Shown here piece after piece: positions 25,293-34,286 of a stretch of DNA of 44,241 bases. This DNA comes from Hymenobacter sp. HSC-4F20 (GTDB taxonomy: Bacteria; Bacteroidota; Bacteroidia; Cytophagales; Hymenobacteraceae). The stretch spans positions 1-44,241 of the forward strand of contig NZ_JAHZTD010000011.1 in the NCBI RefSeq assembly GCF_019599275.1. Reading direction: 5' to 3'. Each line of letters opens with the position of its first letter. Within the stretch, counting starts at the first letter, position 1. Below the pieces are notes generated by a model. It saw only the letters and a program-made list of their open reading frames with translations, made no database searches and was not told the origin of the DNA. The translations under genes were made by a program, and so were the position numbers.

Positions 25293-25376
25293 GGGGGAAG
25301 AAAGGCATATAGAAGAATAGATACGCAACACCAGTAGCCCCTTAGCAGGCACTAGCCGAGCTAAAAACTCTGGTAA

Positions 25377-25901
25377 TCAGGCACTCACGTAGAAATCAGC
25401 GGCACTGAAATCAGCAGCGCTGAAGTCGCCCGGGGCCGCGGAAGTGGCCAGTAGCTCCAGGCCCATTTCCGTGGGGTTGCTATCCGGAGCATCGAAGAAG
25501 GTAGTCACGTCGCCATCAAACACCTTCTCGAAGGTATTGCCATAGTTCAGGTAGGAGCCGGAACTGCCGAAGGGAGTACCGACCAGACGGGTGGCATCGT
25601 GGTAGAACTCTATCTCCGTGAAATTTCCGTAGCCGCCGGCCGGCATCAGCAGCCGGATGTAGCGGAAGGCCAGGGAGTTGGCAAACACCGCCTCTGTAAA
25701 CTGGTTTTCCGCCGGCGTGGCCGTGATGGTGTGCAGCGTGGTCCAGCTCTGCCGGTCGGGGGAGCCTTGCACCAACGTGCCGGGCGTACGGGTTGCAAAG
25801 CCGGGCCGGGGGTAGTAGCGCACCCGGTTGACCGGGGCCAGCTGGGCCGCGGGGGGAGCCAGCGGCGGCTGGGTGCAATAGTACGTAGTTCGCCGCGTCA
25901 T
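25377..25901 (-). CDS. Small F5/8 type C (discoidin) tip protein
   Basis: This 174-aa protein starts MTRRTTYY and then has one discoidin domain (about residues 18-150; NRVRYYPRPGFATRTPG and GGYGNFTEIEFYHD). It is homologous to the F5/8C part of the 846-aa lectin-like protein, without the LamG domains. The C-terminus has a FSAADFSAADF short repeat. Start and the preceding stop overlap (TAATG), so it is coupled to fibre 1. It probably binds sugars or lipids at the end of that fibre. Confidence 0.8.
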   Translation of the reverse strand: MTRRTTYYCTQPPLAPPAAQLAPVNRVRYYPRPGFATRTPGTLVQGSPDRQSWTTLHTITATPAENQFTEAVFANSLAFRYIRLLMPAGGYGNFTEIEFYHDATRLVGTPFGSSGSYLNYGNTFEKVFDGDVTTFFDAPDSNPTEMGLELLATSAAPGDFSAADFSAADFYVSA

Positions 25902-27274
25902 TAGTCGAGCAGGGTTACGATGGCCGATTTAGTGGTATCAGCACGCTGAATGCTCACTTCCAGCGTGTTGCCGGCGGCCAGGGCCAGCGGCAGCGTGGCC
26001 GGGGTACCGTTCACCTTATAGCTGACGCTGCCCACATTTTGCAGCTGCTGCGTGAGGTAGGTGGCCGCTTGGCGGCTGCCCATGGTGCGCACCACTACAT
26101 CGGCGGTGCCTTTCTCCAGCACAAATTCCAGCTGGTTGCTGTCGGCGCCCCCGCCTCCGGCCCCGCGCACGGAGGCTGGCCGCTCATCAATAATCTGCGC
26201 CGAATCGATGGTGCCTACCACCACCGTATTGCCGCGCAGAATCACCTTAGGAGCCACAATAACGGGCTGGCCGGGCGTGCCCAGCACGGTGGCATTGGTC
26301 AGGATGATGGTGTTGTTATTGGCGTAGGTACCATCGATGAGCACCGGAGCATCGGGGGAGCGGTTCTCACTTAGCACCAGGCAGCGCTCCAGGTGCACCG
26401 TGGAGCCGTTGGCGGCCCCAATGGTGCGGCGGTTGTTGAGCACCAGCTTGCCCGTCCACGTCAGCTGGGAGCTAACGTTGGCGTAGAGGGCGGAGCCCTC
26501 GCCGTCGGCGACTACTGTGCCTTCGCCGCTGAAACTAGCGCTGTAGCGCAGGTGCACCGCTTGACCGTGAGCCGTGATATTGCCGCGGTAGCGGACGCGG
26601 GCCCCGCCCTGCAGGGTTAGAGCCGAGGTGCCGGGGGCGCTGATAAAGTGCAGGTCCAGCACGTCGTAGTCGATGCTGGCGGCGGGGGCGTTGGGGTAGC
26701 TGCCAATGCCCCAGGCTCCCCCGGAGTTGGAGTACACCACCGAGCCGCCACCCAGGACCTGGCCCTTACCGGCTCGCAGCGTCAGGGCGTCGCCGGTGGA
26801 GGTCAGGTTGCCAATAGGAAAGCCCTGGGTTTGCACTGAAACGCCTTCCGGAATGTCAATCTGCGCCACGTTGCCCGCCAGGTTGGGGTCGGCAATGGGC
26901 GCCGGAATCAACACCACGTCGCCGGGCTTACTGGCCTGCAGGGCAGTGAGGTGGTCGGGGTAGTAGGTGCGGGTACGGTCGGGGTGCACCACGTTGGCCC
27001 GGTTGCGGGCAAAGAGGGCGAAATCCGTCTGGCTGACCAGCTCCACCCACTGTAGCTCGCCGTCTACCTTCGCGGGCACCGTGTTGTCAGGGGCTTCGGC
27101 AAAGCCCGTCAGCGCCCCGGAGCCCGGGCCTTCTTCGGTCCGGACAATTAGCTCGTCCAGCAGGCTGTCGAGAAAAGTACGCAGGTCGGCGGCTGATGTT
27201 TTGCCGCCTATACCGTTGCTACGCACGGCGGAAAAGAGCTCATTATGCAGCTCTTCCTTAGTTTTAAAGGACAT
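25901..27274 (-). CDS. Beta-helix fibre protein 1 with shared N-terminal module
   Basis: This 457-aa protein has residues 1-48 (SFKTKEELHNELFSAVRSNG, then SAADLRTFLDSLLDEL) as the shared module. A beta-helix region follows (about 90-355; TRTYYP, then VLIPAPIADPNLAGN), then a C-terminal domain closely similar to that of fibre 2 (IIDERPAS, MGSRQAATYLTQQLQNVGSV). It lacks the extra segment of fibre 2. The gene overlaps the discoidin gene by one base (TAATG). There is no signal peptide. It may be a trimeric fibre or spike that carries the discoidin protein. Confidence 0.78.
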   Translation of the reverse strand: MSFKTKEELHNELFSAVRSNGIGGKTSAADLRTFLDSLLDELIVRTEEGPGSGALTGFAEAPDNTVPAKVDGELQWVELVSQTDFALFARNRANVVHPDRTRTYYPDHLTALQASKPGDVVLIPAPIADPNLAGNVAQIDIPEGVSVQTQGFPIGNLTSTGDALTLRAGKGQVLGGGSVVYSNSGGAWGIGSYPNAPAASIDYDVLDLHFISAPGTSALTLQGGARVRYRGNITAHGQAVHLRYSASFSGEGTVVADGEGSALYANVSSQLTWTGKLVLNNRRTIGAANGSTVHLERCLVLSENRSPDAPVLIDGTYANNNTIILTNATVLGTPGQPVIVAPKVILRGNTVVVGTIDSAQIIDERPASVRGAGGGGADSNQLEFVLEKGTADVVVRTMGSRQAATYLTQQLQNVGSVSYKVNGTPATLPLALAAGNTLEVSIQRADTTKSAIVTLLD

Positions 27275-27397
27275 AAGTAACGTATTGTAAACTACTGGAA
27301 TAACTACTCGACTGCCCGCGCGCGGGCTATAAGTTGGAAGCGTGCCTTCCGCAAAATAAGGGTACTAGCTTGAGGCGTATTTCTGTCGCCCGCCCGT

Positions 27398-27435
27398 AGG
27401 AGGATACCTGCCTTGGAAAGGGCAGCTATCCTCCT
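27398..27435 (-). terminator. Strong hairpin after the 653-aa gene
   Basis: A 15-base arm AGGAGGATACCTGCC (27398-27412) pairs with GGCAGCTATCCTCCT (27421-27435) with one mismatch. It lies 20 bp beyond the stop of the 653-aa gene on the minus strand and lacks a long U-run there. It is a likely transcript end or stabiliser that separates the large structural genes from the fibre 1 pair. Confidence 0.65.
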
Positions 27436-27455
27436 TTAGTTCACCGCTGGGCGGT

Positions 27456-29417
27456 TTATTCTCCGGCGGAGGCCGGTGTAGCCGTCAGCAGCTGGTCGAA
27501 TACCAGGCCGCTGCTACCGCCGCTGGAGCTGCCCTGCCCGACGGCCCGGTGGCGACCAAACCAGAGCACCGTGCGGCCATCGAGCCAGCGCGTGCGGTGG
27601 AAGGCGCTTTCCACGCGCATGCCCGTAGGCGGTACCTGGTACTCGTGGACGCGGTAGGGAGCGGTAGGCCCGCCCAGCTGCAACAGCGAGGTGCGGGGCT
27701 GCACCACTTGATCATCGGGCGCGAGGCCGGGCTGCCCGCGGCGCATCTGGCCCTGCTCCAGGTGGTAAGTGCCCTCGCCGTCGGGGGTAGGCACGAAGGG
27801 AATCCAGTTTTCCGCCACGCTGGACGCGAGCCGGTAGGCGTATTTCGCCCCGGCCGGGGTAGTAGCCGGCTCCGCCTGGGTGCGGAAGTACTCGGCCACC
27901 AGCGCGGCGGCGCCGTTGCCATCCATGCCCCGGCTGAACCCATTGGGAATAGTGTCCTCAAGGGCCCACACCAGGTTGGTAGCTTCTTCGCGGCGGAAGC
28001 GCACCTGCTCCACGGGCTTGCTGACCAGCGGCGCCACGGCCGTAGGAGGCACTAACAAGCGCGGTTCGGCGCTGGTCCGCTGGCCCGGCTGGGCGTGGCC
28101 GAACAGGCTCCAGCGCCCGGCATCATGGTCGAGGGTCAGTTCCCCATCCGGGTCGGGCTGCTGGTTGGCACCGGCAGCTTCCAGCTGGTAGGTAGTCCCG
28201 AACACGTCCGTGACCTGCAAGGATTTAACCGCGCACAGGCTACCCACTGGCACTTCGTAGGGCAATACAAACCAGTCGTTCTGGTAGAGGAACATAAACT
28301 CCTGGAGCAGCATCCGCCCGAAGTCCGACGGGTCGCCGGTGAGCTGGCCGAAATCTACTTTGCGGTCCTCGAACTCCCACCAGCGGGCATTAGGGGCTCC
28401 GGGGAACTGGATTTCGGTGGGCAGAAACCGTAGCGTCTGGGTTTCCAGGTCGGGGTGCCGGTCGCGGTACTGGTCGGGCCAGTCTTTTTTCTCAATGGCG
28501 CGGTCGATGAGCGGGGCCACGGCGCTGCCTGTACCCGCATTGCTGAAGCCCGTAGCTGCCTGCTGATCCACGGTATACCAGGGCAGCTCGGCGCCGGCGT
28601 GGGCCCGGGCCCCCAGGGCCTGGGGCGCGGCTCCGCTGGTAGGCGCGCCCAGGGTAAACTGGTAGCTCATATCCGGCACCGACCACGCATCCGCCGCTTC
28701 ACTGGCGAAATACAGGCGGAAGTAGCAGTTCACGAACTGCACGCTCAGCGCATCCAGCTGAGCCACATCGGCGGCGTCTACGGCTGGGCCCCCTTGGCGG
28801 GCCCGGAGGTACTGGTAGAGGGTAGTGCCCACGGGTACCCGTTCCTCGGCATCGGCCGCGGCCGGGCGGGTAGGGTAGCCCGCCAGCAGGGCCTGGTAGA
28901 GCTCGTAGCCATCGAGGGCCTGGCCATCGGTGGCCAGCAGCAGCTGGTGCACCTCAGCGGTGGTACGCTCCTGCGCGTAGGCGGCCCCGGCCGTGGCCGG
29001 CGTAGCCGACAGTTTGAACGCGGTGCGGAACCCGGGAGCATAACGGCTCAGGCTCTGGGTGCGCAGCAGGCGTAGCCAGTGCTGCCCCATCTGCAGGCGC
29101 AGGCCGGGCTCGGGGAGCACGGGCTGGGCTTGCACCACGGCCTCCAGGGGTTTGGCCCCGAGGTAGGCGCGGGGCGGCTGCTCCGGCCCGGCCAGCTGGT
29201 TGAGGCGGGAAAGCTCCATCTGCACCTGGGCGTAGGCGGGCGTTCCGCGGTCCTCGGCCCGGAACTCTTTCATCTGCCACTGGCGGGCCAGCAGCCAGGC
29301 CGGGTCCCGGATTTCGGCGCGCAGGCTACGGTTGAACTCGGTGCTGCGCGGGCGGGGCTCCAGGCGGTTGCTGCCCACAATGGCTTTCACCGCCTGGGCT
29401 TTTCTCAAAACAGACAT
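27456..29417 (-). CDS. Large cluster protein of unknown function (653 aa)
   Basis: A full open frame with ATG. It starts SVLRKAQAVKAI and has a RDPAWLLARQWQMKEF segment (about residues 37-52). It is mixed alpha/beta with many aromatic and charged residues. I see no signal peptide, membrane span or known motif. It follows the 1586-aa gene by 51 bp and is presumably co-expressed with it. It is not recognised, and likely a structural partner of the cluster proteins. Confidence 0.65.
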   Translation of the reverse strand: MSVLRKAQAVKAIVGSNRLEPRPRSTEFNRSLRAEIRDPAWLLARQWQMKEFRAEDRGTPAYAQVQMELSRLNQLAGPEQPPRAYLGAKPLEAVVQAQPVLPEPGLRLQMGQHWLRLLRTQSLSRYAPGFRTAFKLSATPATAGAAYAQERTTAEVHQLLLATDGQALDGYELYQALLAGYPTRPAAADAEERVPVGTTLYQYLRARQGGPAVDAADVAQLDALSVQFVNCYFRLYFASEAADAWSVPDMSYQFTLGAPTSGAAPQALGARAHAGAELPWYTVDQQAATGFSNAGTGSAVAPLIDRAIEKKDWPDQYRDRHPDLETQTLRFLPTEIQFPGAPNARWWEFEDRKVDFGQLTGDPSDFGRMLLQEFMFLYQNDWFVLPYEVPVGSLCAVKSLQVTDVFGTTYQLEAAGANQQPDPDGELTLDHDAGRWSLFGHAQPGQRTSAEPRLLVPPTAVAPLVSKPVEQVRFRREEATNLVWALEDTIPNGFSRGMDGNGAAALVAEYFRTQAEPATTPAGAKYAYRLASSVAENWIPFVPTPDGEGTYHLEQGQMRRGQPGLAPDDQVVQPRTSLLQLGGPTAPYRVHEYQVPPTGMRVESAFHRTRWLDGRTVLWFGRHRAVGQGSSSGGSSGLVFDQLLTATPASAGE

Positions 29418-29468
29418 AGATATAGTTATAGCGGGATAATACTCAACAACTTACTTCGTAGCGGCGCC

Positions 29469-32400
29469 TTACTCGTTGGCCGGAGCCAGGGGTTCTTCCC
29501 CGAAGCGGGCGGGGTCCTGGGCGGCTTGCTTAATCTGGCGGAAATCGAGGGTGAAGGTGGCCGCAGCCTGGGCCACCGGGGCTACCAGGGCGGGCAGCAC
29601 CGTGCCCAGGTGGGTGAAGGCCAGGCTGTCGGGCTCCACGGTGCGCTTTTTGGCCAGGTCCAGGGTTTCGTTGATGGCGCCTAGCAAATCCTCGAAGCTC
29701 CAGGTGCTGGTGGGCGTGCTGGCCCGGGGCGACACCACCAGCAGCAGGCTCTGCGGAGCCTCCGTGTTGGGCTGGTCGTAGTGAAACGACAAGCCGGTGG
29801 TTTCCAGGTTCTGGGGCAGAATTTCTGTCCACTCGTCTACCCACAGCGCGCACTGCGTAGTGTCTGCGGGCTGGTAGCCGGCAGGTAGCACCTGCACCAG
29901 CGAGAGGGCGTCGCGCGGGGCCTCGTAGTTGCTGGGGAAACGGACGCCCAACCAGTAGTCATCGGGGCCGGCGCCGGCCGAAAGCTGGGCGGGCTGCAGA
30001 TCGAGGGGCTGGTAGCCGGGTTCCTCGGCCCAGAGCAGGTCATTCATCAAGGACACTTTCTCCAGCTGATCCAGGGGCTCGCGCACGCAGGCCACGCCTT
30101 GCAGCCACTCCTGCAGCAGGAGGGGGTTGTCGGGGTGGGCGCGCAGCAGCTGGGTGGCGCGGGCGGGCGTCACGGCCTGGGCGTAGCCGGCGGGCGTTTC
30201 AACCATCAGGCTCAGGCGGTAGGCCGGGCCAAACAAGGCCTGCCCTACGGCCGTGTACCGGTCGGTCAGGCTTCCTTCCTGGTCGAAGGCTTTCTCCGCG
30301 GCGGCCACGCGGGCCGCCACGGCCCGGGCCACGGTACTCAGCGAGTTCAGCAGCAGCTCGGCCTTGGCGCTCAGGGCCTGGCTGGCTTCGGGCACCCCGT
30401 ACAAGGACACACGGTAGAACAGCTCCCGCAGGTTGGCCTGCTCGGCCGAAGACAGGGGAGCCGTCAGCTCTAGCTGACCGTTTAGCTGCTCACTCAGGGC
30501 CTGCAGGGCCTCGAAGCTGGCGTGCAGGCGGTCCTGCACCTCAGCCTGCTCCACGCCCACCGGCTCGGAGGTAGCGGCCGGGGTGCCCGTCAGCTGGCTG
30601 GGGGCGCGCAGGTCATCGGGCAGGGCCGGGCGGGTGCCGCCCAGCAGCTGGCGCAGGCGCCCGGCCAGGGGCAGCAGGCGGCGCAGGGCCTGTACCCCGG
30701 CGCTTTCATAGTCGAGGGCCCAGGCGGTTACTACTACTCCGGCGTTGGTACGGGGGGTAGTGGCCTGCTTGCGGCGCAGGGCGCGCAGTAGCAGCTGTTC
30801 CAGGGCAGAGCCGGCCTGCAGCTGGCCCGGCTCCAGGAGGTAGAGCAGGTCAATGGGTTGTAGCCCCAGCTCGGCCAGCATCACCGATTCCACAGCGCCG
30901 GTTTCTTCGTCCACCAGTTTATCACTACCACTAACTGCGGTTGGTGCGTCAGTAGTGCCAATGAAGGAGAAGGACACGGCCGCAGGATTACCAAAGAAGC
31001 CGGCCAACCAGTTGTTAATGCGCGGCTCGGCGCTGGCCCGGGGCGTGAGGGCTACCCCCTCCCAGGCCCCGCGGGTGGCGGGCAAGTGCAGCAGCACCCG
31101 GTGCGTGATGGAGTTGCCGGTGTGGGGCGGGTGCACAATTTCCGGGTTCACGGGAAACTGCCCCTTGGCCACGCTTTCGAGCATGCCCGCAGCCCGATCG
31201 GCGTTGCCGAGTACGGCCTGGTACATGCTCTCCCCCACGGTCAGGTCGCCGAGGGCATCGAGGGTATCGGCCAGGGCAGCCAAGTGCTGATCTACAGCGG
31301 CCACAAACTCGGCATTTTCCGGGGTGGCAGCGGGCAGGTCGGCTATGCCGTAGGGGTAGGCTGAGGTATCATAGGCTTGCAGCAAGGCCAGCCCATCCAC
31401 CACCTGGCGGGCAGCCTGTTCCGGGGCGGCTTCGGCGGAAGCCGCCTGCTGGCTCAGGGCCTGGGACTTGGCCTGCGGAAAGTGGGTGCGGAAAATGGGG
31501 AGGTAGGCCCCATACGGGCGGCCCTCCACGCGGGCCGGGGTTTGCAGCAGGCTGGCTTCAAACTCCTGCCCCAGCACCGCCGCCAGGTTCTGGCCCGCCC
31601 GGATGCCGTCCAGCACGGCCAGGGCCTTGCGTACGCGCTCCGAGGACAGGTTAACGGCCATGCGCTTGGCGGCGGGGTCCTCGGCCTCGGTGGTGAGCTG
31701 GCGTGACTTGTAGCCCTGGCGCAGAATGGCAGCGGCCGTAGCGTGGTTGAGGGTAGGGGCGTGGATAAAGCCCAGGTTATCGGGATCCAGGCGCACGCCG
31801 TCCGGCCCGGCCACCGACTGGTCGGCCGGCTTCACGTCCTCCAGCCAGGAGAAGGCGCCCAGGTAGCTGCCTTCGGGGCGAGTCTGGCGCAGGGTAGTAA
31901 GCTGCTGGGCTACCTGCGCAATTTTCCAGGCATCGATGCGGTAGTTGCCCAAGTCGAGGTGCTCGGCCAGCAGGCGCTCCAGACGGGCTGTAGGCAGGAT
32001 GGCCAGGGACTTCACAGCGGCCAAGTAATCTTGTATGCCTTGGTCGGCTTGCAGGGCCAGGTGGAGCTGTTGCCCGTTGTAGTCGTGGTAGAGCCACTCC
32101 CAGGGTGCCGTATCCTGCTGCAAGATGTTAAACAGCTCTTTTTCCGCCCGCTCCTCGTCGGTTTTGCGCAGCAGGCGCATGGCCGCGTCCCAGTACTGGA
32201 GCAGCACGGCCTGGCGCAGGAAGCGGTAGAGCAGGGCCTGGGGCCGCGGCCCGTCATAGGGCAGGTTTTCGCGGCGGATGTCATCGAAGCTAGCCGTGGC
32301 CAGCCACTCGATGTAGTTCTTATCTAGGTTGGGGAGTGGGGCCAGCCCCTCAGTTTCCGACAGCGGTTGGTCGTCGATGAGGGAACCGAGTTGGCGCTCC

Positions 32401-34229
32401 TGGCTGGCCTGGTCGGCGAAGGAGTGGGCTACCTGGCTGAAGGTGGTCTGAAACACCTGGTCGAAGATAACCGGCCACTGCTCGGCCGTTAGCCCCAGGG
32501 TTCCGCCAGCGGAGTCGGCCGTGTCGAGCAGCGTGCGAAACTCCTCGTAAAGCGGGTTCAGGGGTGCCTCGTTGCTGCCGAAGCGAGCCTTGGTGCGCTT
32601 CTGGCTGGACCAGATGGTTTGGGCCCGGGCCACCGCCATGGCGTTCAGCGAGTCGGCCATGACGGGCCCCATCATGTAGCGCTGGTAGTACTCCACGGAG
32701 GTGGCATCGGCGCCCAGCACCGTGAGCAGGTTTTGCTGGTCGGTGGGGGCGGCGGGCAGGGCTACCTGGGCAGCGGCGGCGCCCACGGTGGTAGGGTAAA
32801 GGCCCGCCGGGCGCAGTCCCTGTTGGTTTAGGCGCTCGGTCCAGGTAACGTCGAGGCGGCGCAGCACCTGTTGGAGCGTGGTGGCGTAGTGGTTAGGCGA
32901 GGCCGGCGCTTCCCAGGCCGAAAACCGGGTGGTGGGCAGCACGCTGTACGGCTCATTGCCTACCCGGAAGGCAGGCAACGGCCCCCGGCCCGATACGTAC
33001 CGCTCAAAGAAGGAGCGTACCCAGTCGATGGCCGGCAAACTCAGCAGGGGCCGCAGCATCTGCTCCAGGTAGTAGCCGTAGGTAGCGGGCCACAGGGCCT
33101 GGTTCATGCGCACAGCCTCCTGGCCGTCGGTAGTAGTGGCGTGGGCCACGGTCAGCGCGTCGCCGAGGATGGCCTCGGGTAGGCCCAGGGCGGTAGCCAG
33201 CCGGCCGCCATCGGTATCCGGACCGGGCGCAGACTGCGTGAGCAGGGCAAAGCTGGCGTCGGCATCGAATTGCTCGTCGGAGCTGAAGCCCGCCCCGTCG
33301 GCGTCGGCGTTGTTGGTAGGCGTGCCTTGGGGCACCAGCGCCAGCCCGTCGGTGAAGCGGTGGTCGTGCAGAATCTGGTGCAGGCGGCCGGAGGTAGGGG
33401 TGCCATCGGCGAGTACATCTTCCCGCACGCCTACCACTACCAGGCGCTTAAAGCCGCGTTCGTACTCTTCATCTGAGAGGGGAATGCTCAGGGCCATGCC
33501 CTGCTCCACGGCCTTGGGAAAGTCGACCGTCCAGGCATTGCCCTCGTCGAGGCCCGTGATACCCGCCTCAACGCCAGACAACTGAGGATCAAAGCCTACC
33601 GTCAGCTTGTCGGCGGAAATGGCGCGCCCTTCTACTACGCGGCGGGCCACCAGAAACTCAGAGGTAGGGTTGGGAATGAGCCGGGCCAGGCCCGGGCGGC
33701 GGGCGTCGTTGTAGGGTGCCTGGAGCTTGTCGAGCAGCTGCTGGCGCAGGAAGGGCTCTACCTCCGCGCCGGTATCGGCTTGGTCGTAGAGCACTACCGA
33801 GAAGTGGTGGGGCATCACCCGCGAATACGCCGCCTCGGTCCAGCTGTCGGTGGCCTCTTCCGGGGTAGGGAACTGGGGCGTGAGGGTCAGGTCCCGGGCC
33901 ATGGCATCTAGGTTGGTGGGGCGGAGCTGGCGCACAATCCACAGGGCGCGGGGCGAGCCGTATTTCTCCACTAGGCCGCGCCACAGCGGCAGCGAGTGCA
34001 GGGCGGTGCGGGACTTGCCCTCGGGGTCAGCCTGTTCCCAGTAGCGTTTGGCATCCTCGATTTCGGCCGGGGTCAGCCCGCACTCGTGGGTGCTGATGCC
34101 GATTTGGTCGGGGTAGAAGCGCACCCGCAGCTCGTGGGGGGCCTGGGGGTTGCGCACAAACTTAACCTGCACCCGCACCGGGAACAGCAGCACCGGATAC
34201 TGCGAGGAAAATGAAGTGATATCGGGCAT
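29469..34229 (-). CDS. Very large cluster protein of unknown function (1586 aa)
   Basis: The ATG at 34229 is chosen; the longer form begins at TTG 34247 and adds six residues. The N-terminus (PDITSFSSQYPVLLFP, then VRVQVKF and VRFYPDQIGISTHE) is beta-rich. A FRVGNEPYSVLPTT segment lies near residues 420-433. The middle and end are helical. There is no signal peptide, membrane span, RHS repeat or TcA-like feature that I can see. It is the largest gene in the window. The size and the surrounding genes suggest a scaffold or shell component. Confidence 0.7.
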   Translation of the reverse strand: MPDITSFSSQYPVLLFPVRVQVKFVRNPQAPHELRVRFYPDQIGISTHECGLTPAEIEDAKRYWEQADPEGKSRTALHSLPLWRGLVEKYGSPRALWIVRQLRPTNLDAMARDLTLTPQFPTPEEATDSWTEAAYSRVMPHHFSVVLYDQADTGAEVEPFLRQQLLDKLQAPYNDARRPGLARLIPNPTSEFLVARRVVEGRAISADKLTVGFDPQLSGVEAGITGLDEGNAWTVDFPKAVEQGMALSIPLSDEEYERGFKRLVVVGVREDVLADGTPTSGRLHQILHDHRFTDGLALVPQGTPTNNADADGAGFSSDEQFDADASFALLTQSAPGPDTDGGRLATALGLPEAILGDALTVAHATTTDGQEAVRMNQALWPATYGYYLEQMLRPLLSLPAIDWVRSFFERYVSGRGPLPAFRVGNEPYSVLPTTRFSAWEAPASPNHYATTLQQVLRRLDVTWTERLNQQGLRPAGLYPTTVGAAAAQVALPAAPTDQQNLLTVLGADATSVEYYQRYMMGPVMADSLNAMAVARAQTIWSSQKRTKARFGSNEAPLNPLYEEFRTLLDTADSAGGTLGLTAEQWPVIFDQVFQTTFSQVAHSFADQASQERQLGSLIDDQPLSETEGLAPLPNLDKNYIEWLATASFDDIRRENLPYDGPRPQALLYRFLRQAVLLQYWDAAMRLLRKTDEERAEKELFNILQQDTAPWEWLYHDYNGQQLHLALQADQGIQDYLAAVKSLAILPTARLERLLAEHLDLGNYRIDAWKIAQVAQQLTTLRQTRPEGSYLGAFSWLEDVKPADQSVAGPDGVRLDPDNLGFIHAPTLNHATAAAILRQGYKSRQLTTEAEDPAAKRMAVNLSSERVRKALAVLDGIRAGQNLAAVLGQEFEASLLQTPARVEGRPYGAYLPIFRTHFPQAKSQALSQQAASAEAAPEQAARQVVDGLALLQAYDTSAYPYGIADLPAATPENAEFVAAVDQHLAALADTLDALGDLTVGESMYQAVLGNADRAAGMLESVAKGQFPVNPEIVHPPHTGNSITHRVLLHLPATRGAWEGVALTPRASAEPRINNWLAGFFGNPAAVSFSFIGTTDAPTAVSGSDKLVDEETGAVESVMLAELGLQPIDLLYLLEPGQLQAGSALEQLLLRALRRKQATTPRTNAGVVVTAWALDYESAGVQALRRLLPLAGRLRQLLGGTRPALPDDLRAPSQLTGTPAATSEPVGVEQAEVQDRLHASFEALQALSEQLNGQLELTAPLSSAEQANLRELFYRVSLYGVPEASQALSAKAELLLNSLSTVARAVAARVAAAEKAFDQEGSLTDRYTAVGQALFGPAYRLSLMVETPAGYAQAVTPARATQLLRAHPDNPLLLQEWLQGVACVREPLDQLEKVSLMNDLLWAEEPGYQPLDLQPAQLSAGAGPDDYWLGVRFPSNYEAPRDALSLVQVLPAGYQPADTTQCALWVDEWTEILPQNLETTGLSFHYDQPNTEAPQSLLLVVSPRASTPTSTWSFEDLLGAINETLDLAKKRTVEPDSLAFTHLGTVLPALVAPVAQAAATFTLDFRQIKQAAQDPARFGEEPLAPANE

Positions 34230-34286
34230 AATAGTAGCCTGGTTCAACTAGAATAATAAACTGATGGATAAACTCTTGCTATTCTA

